From NCBI GenBank assembly GCA_035628915.1, contig DASPIW010000013.1, positions 1 through 64,000 of the forward strand: 64,000 bases of DNA. Direction: 5' to 3'. Within the stretch, counting starts at the first letter, position 1, and each line of letters starts with the position of its first letter. Below the pieces are notes generated by a model that worked only from the letters and a program-made list of their open reading frames with translations, did not search any database and was not told the origin of the DNA. The position numbers were made by a program, and so were the translations under genes. Source of the stretch: JARBUG01 sp035628915 (lineage in GTDB: Bacteria; Bacillota; Sulfobacillia; Symbiobacteriales; Symbiobacteriaceae). This document shows positions 50,226 to 58,864 of this stretch, piece by piece.

Positions 50226-51712
50226 TCAAGGCAGGCGGTAGAGGTTGATCCCCCCTCCCTGAACGATCAGCGCCTTCCCGTCCCGGGTCGCACTTGCTCT
50301 GGGATAGCGGCCCACCGTTCGGCCCGCCGTATCCACGAGCAGGGTTTCACGGTCATGCTTGACCAGCAGATAGCGCACTCCCGTCCGTCCAACGGCATGG
50401 ACGGGCCAGTCCGGCGTCACCCACAGCCGGTTCCCATGGTCGTCGTAGATGACTGTTCCGCCAGGGGACGTTACAGTGAGGCGGACATTGCCCTGGTCAT
50501 CTGTCCACAGGTCGAGGAAGGCGTGATCGGTGACCGCCCTATCCTCCCACAAGACCGAACCGTCAAGGCGCCGAGCTTGAATCACGCCGTCGTAGCTGAC
50601 GAAGTAATACCTGTCATCCCGCGGATCAAGGGCGAACTCCGACCCGACGGCAAGTCCCGGGTACTCAGTCACTTTCTGACCGTCCTGAAACAGGCGCGGG
50701 CGGCCGGCCCCGTGGTTGCCCAGCCAGGAGAAAAGCGTCTTGCCATCCCGGGAGAGAGCAGCCATGCGGGAGCCATCGAGCGCCGTGTAGAGCAGGTCGA
50801 GCTTCGCCTTGCCGGCTGTGTCCTGATGGATCTGGTAGACCTTCCAGTCGGTGCCGAAGTAACCCGACGGCGCCTGACCCCCCTTCCCACCCGGCGATTC
50901 CACATCCTCAGCGAATGCGACCAGGTCCCCGCGCCAGGCCAGCCCTCCGACGGACCAGTAGTAGGCGGCCCCCGGGCGCTGAAAGCCTCGATCGTTTCGC
51001 CGTCGGAATGGATGCCGATCAGCAGCTGAGAGGTGGTCCACAAGCCCTCTTTCGACCAGGTCGCTACCCCGGTGTTGGGCGTCCCGGGCCTGGGCCAACT
51101 CCCGACCCAGGTCTCGAGCCTCGCCAGAGCCTGCTTCGCCTCGGCGCTGTCCGGGAACCGGGCGGTCAGGTCGGTCAGGAGCTCGCGGGCGCGCTGCGGT
51201 TGGCCCAGTGCTTCCACCGTCAGGGTTAGATGATACCCCGCCTCCAGGCTGTGTTGGGTTCCTTCGTAGGCCCGCTCCAAATGGACCTGGGAATCCTCGT
51301 ACCGCCCGTTGGTGTAGAGGGCCGCACCCAGGGCTATATGGGCCGGCATATAGGCGTCATCGGCGTCAACAGCAGCGCGTGCGACCCGCAAGCCTTCGCC
51401 GTAGTTCACATCAAGGGCAACCCAAGCGATCTCCGTCAACATTGGCGCATCGTGTCCGGCCACGCGGAGGGCCTGATCGATCCTGGTCTGGATCTCGATC
51501 CCCGTGCCTTGCCGGCGGCGGAACTCCTTGATCTCATTGAGGAGCAGGCGAACTTCCTCAGCGGGTGCCGGCTTTTCCGCGGGCATCTCTTGGACGAGCT
51601 GGGCCGCCGGCGGCGGCTCCGGGCCGGGTGAGGACGGCGGTACCGCCTCCGGCCGAGAGCACGCCGCCGCAAACAAGGCGATGGCCGTCAACGCTGTCAG
51701 GCCTCTGCGCAT
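50226..51712 (-). pseudogene. frameshifted lipoprotein: TPR-like N-half and beta-propeller-like C-half
   Basis: From ATG 51712 the frame encodes a lipoprotein signal (MRRGLTALTAIALFAAAC), a Pro-rich linker, TPR-like helices (EIAWVALDVNYGEGLRVARAA, HIALGAALYTNGRYEDS) up to ETIEAFSARG. The other frame then takes over with AAYYWSVGGLAWRGDLVAF and repeated blade-like segments ending INLYRLP, a WD/PQQ-type propeller. The switch lies at a run of five C's near 50969-50973 on the plus strand. A one-base change would give one protein of about 495 residues. Likely a recent frameshift or sequence error. Confidence 0.6.
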
Positions 51713-52131
51713 TGTAATCCGCCTTCCGCTCATAGCTGTACCGATTGGACGAATGCACTCTTGTGGGAGATTCCCGCTACGGATAGGCCCTGGCGCCATG
51801 ATCCACGCCCAAGCCGAAGATAATGTGACTGCCTGGCCGTGAATGGGCCATGGAGCGGCTGCTGGCGCGTAGAGAAGACGTCCGATTCTTCAGTTTTGGG
51901 GTGACCCACCCCATTACGGTGAAGTCGGTTCACAGGCTCCAGGTAGTTCCCTTAATGGCGACAGCGGGAACAGTGACTGATACACCATTCCCGCTGTCTG
52001 TATTTCATGAATTGCTTGGTCCTTGGCATCCTGTCTGGCCCAGTGCGACATGAGAAGATCGCGATCGAGCGGGTTCTTGCAGGACGAAAGAAAACCTGAG
52101 GGGGAAATGCACGTAGGGTCATTCTATTACA
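51713..52131. other. intergenic region with an inverted repeat, no supported gene
   Basis: Frames here lack ribosome sites or recognisable motifs. It contains the hairpin at 51960-51998 and a shorter GGGGTG/CACCCC inverted repeat near 51896-51912. This may be remains of a mobile element, but no transposase fragment is recognised. Confidence 0.4.
51960..51998 (+). terminator. terminator-like hairpin in the intergenic region
   Basis: GACAGCGGGAA pairs perfectly with TTCCCGCTGTC around a 17-base loop, followed by TGTATTT on the plus strand. Confidence 0.55.
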
Positions 52132-52335
52132 TCAGAGCCCGTTTATGCGGTAGCGATTTCGCAGGCCCGGAAAGGTGATCAGCCTGTTAACCCCTTCCGC
52201 CAAGCACTCCTCAAGCTTCAGTAGCACCCATTCGGGATCGCCCTGAGCCTGCCGCGCATCCTCAAGCATCGTGGTCAACTTGTCCACTGCCTGAGGCATC
52301 CAAACAACGGCGAATTGGGCTGTCCGCTCAGCCAT
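52132..52335 (-). CDS. small protein, possible toxin partner of an overlapping pair
   Basis: The 67-residue product starts eight bases inside the end of the gene at 52328-52588. It contains FAVVWMPQAVDKLTTML, a pattern like the N-terminal strand-helix of ParE/RelE toxins, and ends RNRYRINGL. It is short for a full toxin (about 85-95 residues) and lacks recognisable catalytic residues. Function uncertain. Confidence 0.4.
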   Translation of the reverse strand: MAERTAQFAVVWMPQAVDKLTTMLEDARQAQGDPEWVLLKLEECLAEGVNRLITFPGLRNRYRINGL

Positions 52336-52588
52336 GCCGCCGCACGCGCTGTATATACCGGGCCAGCGCCTGCTCCACCGTCAGGTGGTTTTCCGGATCA
52401 TCCGCTGCAGCGTAATGCGCCGCGAACTCCTCCAGTTCTTCGGAAGTGAATGTGTGCGTAATGTCCCCAACTGGCGAAATGGCAAAGATCGTCCCTTGGT
52501 GAGCGCGGACCTCGGCCGTGGTCAGGCCGGTCAGGGGCGCACCCGGGACCCCAGGTTCACTGCAAATCCGGCCCGATGCACAAGACAT
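52328..52588 (-). CDS. small protein, possible antitoxin or partner
   Basis: The 86-residue product has an N-terminal Gly/Pro region and a helical C-terminus (TFTSEELEEFAAHYAAADDPENH, then VEQALARYIQRVRRHG). Its end overlaps the next gene by eight bases, the usual spacing of a coupled pair. There is no clear ribosome site before its ATG. No HTH or antitoxin fold is recognised. Confidence 0.4.
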   Translation of the reverse strand: MSCASGRICSEPGVPGAPLTGLTTAEVRAHQGTIFAISPVGDITHTFTSEELEEFAAHYAAADDPENHLTVEQALARYIQRVRRHG

Positions 52589-52683
52589 TCTAGGCGGCTG
52601 AGATCACGGTCAACCTGTTGCCAACATTAGAAGGAATGTTCACGGGCGAGGGTCCTGCCCCATTCCGGTGCTCCCCGTATGAA

Positions 52684-52723
52684 GAACAAGACAGAGGGCT
52701 GTCGCCAGTCCTCTGCCTTGTTC
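52684..52723 (-). terminator. intrinsic terminator after tex
   Basis: GAACAAGACAGAGG pairs with CCTCTGCCTTGTTC around a 12-base loop; TTCTTCAT follows on the minus strand. Confidence 0.8.
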
Positions 52724-52725
52724 GT

Positions 52726-55086
52726 TTACTTGCGCGTATTGAATTTGGCAGCCAAGGCCTTCAACTGTTCCTCAAGGCTGAGAGACTGCGCCTTGGGGGG
52801 CTCGCTCCGCTTGGGAGCGGGCGCCGGCTGCGCCGGACGGGGACCGCCGGCCGGCGCCGGGCGCTGCGGCGGCTGCATCGCCGGGCGGTCCGCCTTCTTT
52901 TCGGGTGCCGGCGGCTCGCCAAGTTTCATCGTCAATCCAATCCGCTGCCGCTTCAAATCGACCTCGATGACCCGGACTTTCACGATGTCGCCCACGGCCA
53001 CCGCTTCGCTCGGATGCTTTACGTACTTGTGGCTCAGCTGCGAAATGTGGACAAGGCCGTCCTCATGCACGCCAATATCGACAAAGGCACCGAAGTCAAC
53101 CACGTTGCGGACGGTGCCCGTCAGCTCCATCCCTACCTGCAGGTCCTCCATCTTCAGCACTTCCGTGTGGAAGATGGGCTTGGGCAGCTCATCGCGGGGG
53201 TCGCGCCCCGGCTTGCCGAGCGCTTCGATGATATCGCGTACCGTCGGCACGCCGGCGCCCAGTTCGGCAGCGACCTGCTCAGGCGAAAGCTGCTTGAGCG
53301 CATCGCGCAGGCCGGCGGCGCCCTGGCCGATCAGCTGCTCACGGGTGGCGCCCACGGCCTTCAGAATCGCCTCGGCGACCGTGTACGACTCCGGATGGAC
53401 CGCCGTGTTGTCCAGGGGCTCCACGCCTTCGGAGACCCGCAGGAAGCCGGCGCACTGCTCGAATGCCTTGGGACCGAGGCCGGATACCTTCATCAGCTCC
53501 TTGCGGCTCCGGAACTTGCCGTTCTTCTCCCGGTGTTCCACCACCGCCCGAGCCACGGTCGACTTGATGCCTGCCACATACTGCAGCAGGGCAGGTGAAG
53601 CAGTGTTCAGGTCGACGCCCACGGCGTTGACCACGCTCTCCACTACGTTGCCCAGTTGGCCCGCCAGCCGCTTCTGATCCACATCGTGCTGGTACTGGCC
53701 CACGCCAATCGACTTGGGGTCGATTTTGACCAGCTCGGCGAGGGGATCCTGGGCTCGCCGGGCGATGGAAACGGCGCTGCGCTGGGTCACGTCGAAGTCC
53801 GGGAACTCCTCATTGGCCAGCTTGGAGGCGGAATAGACGGAGGCGCCCGCCTCGCTGACGATTACATAGGCGGTCTGGTGCTTGCACCGCGGGATGATCG
53901 AAGCGACAACCTGCTCCGTCTCGCGTGATGCGGTGCCATTGCCGATTGCCATGAGGTCCACTTTGAACTTGTCCACCATTTTGATGAGGACTTCTTCGCC
54001 CTGCACACGTTGCTTATCGCCCAGGGTAATGTAAATGACGCCGGTTTCGAGCACCTTGCCGGTGTCGTCGACGACCGCCAGCTTACAGCCCGTGCGGAAG
54101 CCGGGGTCGACGCCCATGACGGTCAGTCCTTTGATCGGCGGCTGCAGCAGCAGGTTCCGCAGGTTGACGGCGAAGAGCGAAATCGCCCGCTCCTCGGCCT
54201 TCTCAGTGAGCGCCGAACGTACTTCCGTTTCGATGGACGGTGCCAGCAGCCGCTTGTACGCATCTGCGATGGTCTCCCGCACTTGGTCCGCCCAGATCGA
54301 CTTCGAATTGGTGATGAACCGCCGCTCAATGCGGCCAATGATCTCGTCCGCCGGTGCAGTGAAGCCGACCTTGAGGCACTCCAACCGCTCGCCCCGGTTC
54401 AGCGCCAGAATGCGATGCGGCGGCAGGGTGCGCAGGGGCTCCCGGAACTCAGCGTACATCTCAAACTCCTGGGCTTTCTCCGGGTCACCCTTATCGGATG
54501 CAACCGACTCGATAAAGCCCTGTGCGGCGGTCAATTCGCGGGTCAGCTTCCGCACGTCGGGATCGTCGGAGATCTGCTCGGCGATGATGTCGCGGGCGCC
54601 GGCCAGAGCCGCTTCGCCGCTCTCCACGCCCTTTTCGGCATCCATGTACGCCTCGGCGATGGCCAGCACGCTGCCGATAGTCTCCTTCTGGGCGAGCATC
54701 TGTTGGGCGAGGGGCTCCAATCCCCGCTCCCGGGCGATCATGGCCCTGGTGCGGCGCTTGGGGCGGTAGGGACGGTACAGGTCTTCGACTTCCTGCAGCT
54801 TTTCGGCCTTGCGAATGGCCTGCTCCAACTCAGGCGTCAGCTTCCCCTGCTCGCCGATGACCCGCAGCACCTTCTCCTTCTCAGCTTCCAGGTTGCGCAG
54901 GTAGGTGAGGCGCTCCGACAGGTCGCGAATCTGGTTCTCGTCCATCTCGCCGGTGGCTTCCTTGCGGTACCGGGAGATGAACGGGACCGTGTTGCCCTCG
55001 TCCAGCATCGCGACGCAGTTTTGCACCTGCTGCGGTTTGAGCTGCATCTCTCTGGCCAGTTGTGCGAGAATCTGTTCCTGACTCAT
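52726..55086 (-). CDS. tex: Tex-family RNA-binding transcription accessory protein
   Basis: The 786-residue protein has the Tex order: N-terminal helical domain with the TVPFISRYRKEATG motif, the YqgF/RuvC-like domain (MGVDPGFRTGCKLAVVD, near 330), HhH motifs (NTASPALLQYVAGI) and a C-terminal S1 domain (LTGTVRNVVDFGAFVDIGVHEDGLVHISQL, given in parts). A Pro/Ala-rich tail of about 60 residues follows. It acts on stalled transcription and RNA handling. It is well conserved and followed by a terminator. Confidence 0.96.
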   Translation of the reverse strand: MSQEQILAQLAREMQLKPQQVQNCVAMLDEGNTVPFISRYRKEATGEMDENQIRDLSERLTYLRNLEAEKEKVLRVIGEQGKLTPELEQAIRKAEKLQEVEDLYRPYRPKRRTRAMIARERGLEPLAQQMLAQKETIGSVLAIAEAYMDAEKGVESGEAALAGARDIIAEQISDDPDVRKLTRELTAAQGFIESVASDKGDPEKAQEFEMYAEFREPLRTLPPHRILALNRGERLECLKVGFTAPADEIIGRIERRFITNSKSIWADQVRETIADAYKRLLAPSIETEVRSALTEKAEERAISLFAVNLRNLLLQPPIKGLTVMGVDPGFRTGCKLAVVDDTGKVLETGVIYITLGDKQRVQGEEVLIKMVDKFKVDLMAIGNGTASRETEQVVASIIPRCKHQTAYVIVSEAGASVYSASKLANEEFPDFDVTQRSAVSIARRAQDPLAELVKIDPKSIGVGQYQHDVDQKRLAGQLGNVVESVVNAVGVDLNTASPALLQYVAGIKSTVARAVVEHREKNGKFRSRKELMKVSGLGPKAFEQCAGFLRVSEGVEPLDNTAVHPESYTVAEAILKAVGATREQLIGQGAAGLRDALKQLSPEQVAAELGAGVPTVRDIIEALGKPGRDPRDELPKPIFHTEVLKMEDLQVGMELTGTVRNVVDFGAFVDIGVHEDGLVHISQLSHKYVKHPSEAVAVGDIVKVRVIEVDLKRQRIGLTMKLGEPPAPEKKADRPAMQPPQRPAPAGGPRPAQPAPAPKRSEPPKAQSLSLEEQLKALAAKFNTRK

Positions 55087-55113
55087 CCTTACACGCTCCT
55101 AAGCTTAGCCGTA

Positions 55114-55410
55114 CTACCGGTTCACGTCGTTATTGATCTCCTCGGGTACGGGAACGCGGGCCATATCCTGCCACATCTGGCCGTCCCATAGCATCAACGT
55201 CATGAGCGGCGGGCTCTCATCCCACTGATAGACGAAGCGCAGCCCTTCCTCATCAAGCAAGGAAGGGTACGCGAAAGGCCCGATCTCGTAAAGCTTGGCC
55301 AGCACACGCTCGGCCAGGGCCCGCGCTTTGGGCCGGTCGAACCGGGCCGTGCCTCCGCTGAAGATGATGCCTTCCGTCAGCTGGTCCAGAAACGTCTCGT
55401 CAGCCCCCAT
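55114..55410 (-). CDS. hypothetical protein, 98 residues
   Basis: The soluble, acidic product has no recognised domain. Regions AEDRPKARALAERVLAKL-like and TLMLWDGQMWQDMARVPVPEE show a helix followed by strands. It ends close to the tex start and lies 12 bases downstream of the DUF1444-like gene, so the two are probably coupled. Its function may be tied to that gene. Confidence 0.6.
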   Translation of the reverse strand: MGADETFLDQLTEGIIFSGGTARFDRPKARALAERVLAKLYEIGPFAYPSLLDEEGLRFVYQWDESPPLMTLMLWDGQMWQDMARVPVPEEINNDVNR

Positions 55411-55422
55411 GCCGGGCGCCCC

Positions 55423-55992
55423 CTATTCCTTATGCCGCTCCAGTTCGTCGCCGTTCCACGTGTAAAGGAACGGACTGACGGGGAAGTCGGCGGAGTGGTG
55501 CTCGCCGGCAACGCGCCGCCTGACCACATCCACCAATTTCGGGTCCGCATCGCCAATGGCGACCAGCCAGTTGCGGTGCGGCACTCCCAGCAGAAGCTGC
55601 CCCTGTACTGCGCCGGCGAAATCGTCCAGCCACCGGACCAGCAGAATGCGGGCGGCATCAAAGCCGTCTTTCAGGTTCCAGATGAACATGGGATTGGACC
55701 CGTCCGGCGGGCCCAGGCGGGTCACGCGCTGCCCTTCGGTGCGATGCTCCAGGTTGCGGACGGCCTGCACGTGCACCGCCGTGTGGCTGACGCCCCAGTC
55801 CCTCAGGTCCTGATAGGTCACGTAGCGGACCTTGTCGTTGGGCTCTTCAATACCATAGATGACGTGAAGCCCCTCGACAATGGCGCCATGGACCATCTGG
55901 CCCTGGCCCTTTTCTTGAATCTGGGCCGGGTCCATGAGCATGGGGTACAGGCGCTCACGGATCTCGGCGAACTCCTTCTCGGAGAGTTTCAT
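55423..55992 (-). CDS. DUF1444-like protein
   Basis: The 189-residue product includes MKLSEKEFAEIRERLYPML, then MVHGAIVEGLHVIYGIE, RYVTYQDLRDWGVSHTAVHVQAV and PHRNWLVAIGDA, matching the DUF1444 pattern of Firmicutes. Its role is unknown. The ATG at 55992 follows GGAGGG eight bases upstream; the longer frame lacks support. It is followed by the 98-residue gene. Confidence 0.75.
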   Translation of the reverse strand: MKLSEKEFAEIRERLYPMLMDPAQIQEKGQGQMVHGAIVEGLHVIYGIEEPNDKVRYVTYQDLRDWGVSHTAVHVQAVRNLEHRTEGQRVTRLGPPDGSNPMFIWNLKDGFDAARILLVRWLDDFAGAVQGQLLLGVPHRNWLVAIGDADPKLVDVVRRRVAGEHHSADFPVSPFLYTWNGDELERHKE

Positions 55993-56107
55993 AGCCGCTT
56001 CCCTCCCGGGACCGGGCATATTCCGCCACCTGGTCCAGTAGTTATGTTTAGGCGACCGTCCGTCCGGTCGATACTGTGACTACCTCAAACTAAGGGGGAC
56101 ACCTGCG

Positions 56108-56281
56108 ATGACCGCCCGCCAGACAATCGACCTCTATGCATCCCTAGCGGATGTGAAGGACGTTATGTATAAGAACACCCTGGGCCTGACCGCCCTCATC
56201 GATCTGCTCGTCGAAAAAGGCGTCATTACCAAGGAAGAGATCGGCGCCAAGGCCCAAATGTTGGATTCATCGGGCGACTAG
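56108..56281 (+). CDS. small uncharacterised protein, 57 residues
   Basis: ATG 56108 follows AAGGGGG at nine bases. The product (MTARQTIDLYASLADVKDVM and LGLTALIDLLVEKGVITKEEIGAKA) has an amphipathic helix pattern. The C-terminal half, in which an ILxxKGxITxEE-like stretch appears, resembles short helical motifs of regulatory proteins. It lies just upstream of the second copy of the palindromic repeat. No family is recognised. Confidence 0.55.
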   Translation: MTARQTIDLYASLADVKDVMYKNTLGLTALIDLLVEKGVITKEEIGAKAQMLDSSGD

Positions 56282-56336
56282 AGTTTACTAGTCTGGGTGG
56301 TGGGAGTCAAGGTCGGGGTCAGGGACAGGGAGATTC

Positions 56337-56435
56337 GCCACGGAGGACACGGAAATCGCGGAAGCCACGGAATGGGAACAGAGAACAGAAATCGATGCAT
56401 AATTCCCCTTCCGCGTTCTCCGTGTCCTCCGTGGC
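56337..56435. repeat. MITE-like inverted repeat, copy 2 (CACGGAGGACACGG family)
   Basis: GCCACGGAGGACACGG at 56337-56352 pairs perfectly with CCGTGTCCTCCGTGGC (56420-56435), and GCGGAAG/CTTCCGC extend the stem after a four-base mismatch region. The loop is about 43 bases. It shares the core GGAGGACACGG and TCCGTGTCCTCCG with the copy at 36456-36565, and like it lies after a small ORF and before a convergent gene. Confidence 0.72.
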
Positions 56436-56446
56436 TGGTTCCAAAA

Positions 56447-57052
56447 TCACCCAGAGTAATGAGGCGAGAAATGGCCCGGATCCACCAGCTCACGGTACTT
56501 GTCGATCACCAGCTTGAAATCGTGCCAGGTCTCCTTCTTCCTGGATGGATCGCGCAGCAGGGCCGCCGGATGATAAGTCGGCATATACCAGACGCCGTCT
56601 TTGTGGATCCACTGCCCGCGCAGGCGGGTAATGCGGGCCTCGGGGTCGATCAGCGTCTGCACGGCGGTGGCGCCCAGCAGCACAACAATGGCCGGGTTGA
56701 TGATGCGCAGCTGCGCGTCCAGGTTGGGCCGGCAGGCAGCGCGCTCTTCTGGCGCCGGCACCCGGTTGCCGGGCGGCCGACACTTGACCACGTTGAGAAT
56801 GTAGGCGTCCCGGTCGCGGCTGAACCCCGATGCCTCCAGAATTTTGTCCAGCAACTGACCGGCGGCGCCCACAAACGGGCGCAGAAGCCGGTCTTCTTCT
56901 GCTCCCGGCCCCTCACCGCAGCAGACCAGGCGGGCTGTCGCACAGCCTTCGCCAAAGACGACGCCCGAGCATCCCGACCTGAGGCCGCAGGCCCGGCACT
57001 CCAGCACGGCCGTCCGCAGCTGCTCCAGATCGCGAATCTCATCCAGGTTCAT
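56447..57052 (-). CDS. uracil-DNA glycosylase, type 4-like (Fe-S)
   Basis: The 201-residue protein removes uracil from DNA. It has the motif GEGPGAEEDRLLRPFVGAAG (about 47-66) and the C-terminal PTYHPAALLR motif of family 4/5 enzymes, plus the Cys pair CRACGLRSGC near residue 20, and VKCRPPGNR, with another Cys in EERAACRP, consistent with the 4Fe-4S cluster. ATG 57052 follows GGAGGTG. The end of the gene abuts the palindromic repeat. Confidence 0.92.
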   Translation of the reverse strand: MNLDEIRDLEQLRTAVLECRACGLRSGCSGVVFGEGCATARLVCCGEGPGAEEDRLLRPFVGAAGQLLDKILEASGFSRDRDAYILNVVKCRPPGNRVPAPEERAACRPNLDAQLRIINPAIVVLLGATAVQTLIDPEARITRLRGQWIHKDGVWYMPTYHPAALLRDPSRKKETWHDFKLVIDKYRELVDPGHFSPHYSG

Positions 57053-57231
57053 GGAGCGGCACCTCCGGGAGAAAGAATGCCCCTCTATCTTCGGCTCCCG
57101 CCCCCCCCTTCCCTGTTCAATCTTGAACACCCCCGTATCGGCTAGCAATTCCGTGTAATCAGTAGATATACTTAACTAGTACGTTGTGATTACGTATCCT
57201 CCCCCATTTTCCATCGCAGTTGGCGATTGCG

Positions 57232-57255
57232 CTTTACCCGATCGCGGGCGTAAAG
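57232..57255. promoter_or_regulatory. inverted repeat upstream of the SulP gene, possible operator
   Basis: CTTTACCCG and CGGGCGTAAAG form an imperfect inverted repeat, followed by A/T-rich TATATCTTATAAA (57271-57283) that could be a -10 region, before the SulP ribosome site. Regulator unknown. Confidence 0.3.
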
Positions 57256-57297
57256 TGGATAGAGTGTTGCTATATCTTATAAAAGAAGGCGGTAGAG

Positions 57298-58818
57298 ATG
57301 AGTAGTCTGGTGGAAGGGGTCCGAAAAGGCCTGGGCCGGAATCTGAAGGGTGACATTTTCGGTGGCATTACGTCCTCCGTGGTCGCACTTCCTCTGGCCC
57401 TGGCCTTTGGTGTTGCATCGGGAGCCGGCGCTGCGGCGGGTCTGTATAGCGCCATTTTCTGCGGCACGATCGCCGCTATTTTCGGCGGATCGCCGGCCCA
57501 GATCAGTGGCCCCACAGGCGGCATGACGGTCGTCCTGGTCCCGGTGTTCAAGGAGCTCGGACTTGAGGGCCTCTTCCTCGCGATGTTCCTGGCCGGCCTC
57601 ATTCAGATCGGCCTCAGCCTGCTGAAGGTCGGCAAGTACGTTCATTATATTCCCCATCCAGTCATCGCCGGGTTTACAAACGGCATCGCGATCCTGATTT
57701 TCTCTCAGCAAATCCCTATGCTCAGGACGGCTGATGGCCTGCCCAATTGGCCCGCCATCGCCATCGCCGCAGCCGTGATCGGCATCATGTTCATCTGGCC
57801 CCGGATCACCAAAGCCGTTCCCGGCTCTCTGGTCGGTCTGATCGTAACCACGGTGGTGGCGGTTATCTTCCTGAGCGGCCGGCTGGACATTATCGGCGAG
57901 ATCCCGACCAGCCTACCCCGGCCGCAGCTGGGCTTCTTCCTGACTGACTGGCAGAACTACCTGCATGTTTTGAAACCCGCCATCATGCTCGCCCTGCTGG
58001 GCGCCATCGAATCACTGTTGGCTGCGGTGGTCGTGGACGAGATGGCAGGCACTCGTCATAATTCCGACCGTGAGCTGTTCGGTCAGGGCCTCGGCAACAC
58101 TGTGGCCACGCTGTTCGGCGGCATTGCCGGCACCGGCGCCATCGTCCGCTCCGCCGTCAACGTGCGGTCCGGCGGCCGGACGCCCTTCTCCGGTGCCTTT
58201 CACGGTTTCCTGATCCTGTTGGTCACCGTCGCCCTCGGCAAATACGCTTCGAACATCCCCATGGCGACGCTGGCCGGCATTTTGATGATGACCGCCATCG
58301 GCATGATCGACTGGGAGTCGATCAAGGACCTGAAGCGGGCACCGCTGGCAGACTCGGCCGTCATGCTGGTCACGGCCGGCCTGACCGTCTTTACTGATCT
58401 GGTCACGGCGGTCGCAATCGGCGTCGTTCTCTCTATGGCACTTTTCACGAGCAAGATGTCCCAGGCGCCGCTCACGGACCGCCGTGAAGGCGACCTGCTG
58501 GTTCTTTCGCTGAACGGCCCGCTCTTCTTCGGCATGGCCAAGCGGTTCCTCGACAGGGTCGAGGCCGCCGGGCCGGGTACCGCGATGGCCTGGGACCTTC
58601 GGCACGTCACGTCGGTGGATGCGACTGGCGCCGTCATTCTGCGGAAGGCCTATCGCAAGGCGACCGAACAGGGGAACCAGGTCTACATCATCGGCATGCA
58701 GGAGCAGGTGCACCGGGTGCTGGAGAAGTTCGAGGTACTGAGCGAACTGGAGCCCGGCAGCCTGCACCGCTCCGTCGATGAAGTGCATGACCGGCTGAGG
58801 GCCGATTCGAGCATATAA
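57298..58818 (+). CDS. SulP-family anion transporter with STAS domain
   Basis: The 506-residue protein has a 10-14 TM transporter core (residues 1-390; GITSSVVALPLALAFGVASG near the start, QISGPTGGMTVVL, HPVIAGFTNGIAI) and a C-terminal STAS domain (about 400-500, with AMAWDLRHVTSVDATGAVIL). SulP proteins move sulfate, bicarbonate or other anions; the substrate is unpredictable. ATG 57298 follows GAAGGCGG. A possible operator lies upstream. Confidence 0.92.
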   Translation: MSSLVEGVRKGLGRNLKGDIFGGITSSVVALPLALAFGVASGAGAAAGLYSAIFCGTIAAIFGGSPAQISGPTGGMTVVLVPVFKELGLEGLFLAMFLAGLIQIGLSLLKVGKYVHYIPHPVIAGFTNGIAILIFSQQIPMLRTADGLPNWPAIAIAAAVIGIMFIWPRITKAVPGSLVGLIVTTVVAVIFLSGRLDIIGEIPTSLPRPQLGFFLTDWQNYLHVLKPAIMLALLGAIESLLAAVVVDEMAGTRHNSDRELFGQGLGNTVATLFGGIAGTGAIVRSAVNVRSGGRTPFSGAFHGFLILLVTVALGKYASNIPMATLAGILMMTAIGMIDWESIKDLKRAPLADSAVMLVTAGLTVFTDLVTAVAIGVVLSMALFTSKMSQAPLTDRREGDLLVLSLNGPLFFGMAKRFLDRVEAAGPGTAMAWDLRHVTSVDATGAVILRKAYRKATEQGNQVYIIGMQEQVHRVLEKFEVLSELEPGSLHRSVDEVHDRLRADSSI

Positions 58819-58826
58819 GTAACGCC

Positions 58827-58856
58827 GGCGCCCCCCGAACAGCTTCGGGGGGCGCC
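58827..58856. terminator. G+C-rich hairpin between convergent genes
   Basis: GGCGCCCCCCGAA and TTCGGGGGGCGCC are perfect inverted repeats around CAGC. It lies between the SulP gene and the ABC permease gene. Confidence 0.75.
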
Positions 58857-58864
58857 GCTTGTCC

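Noticed and set aside
54010..55191. 393-codon plus-strand open frame
   Set aside because: Antisense to tex; Leu/Arg/His-rich shadow.
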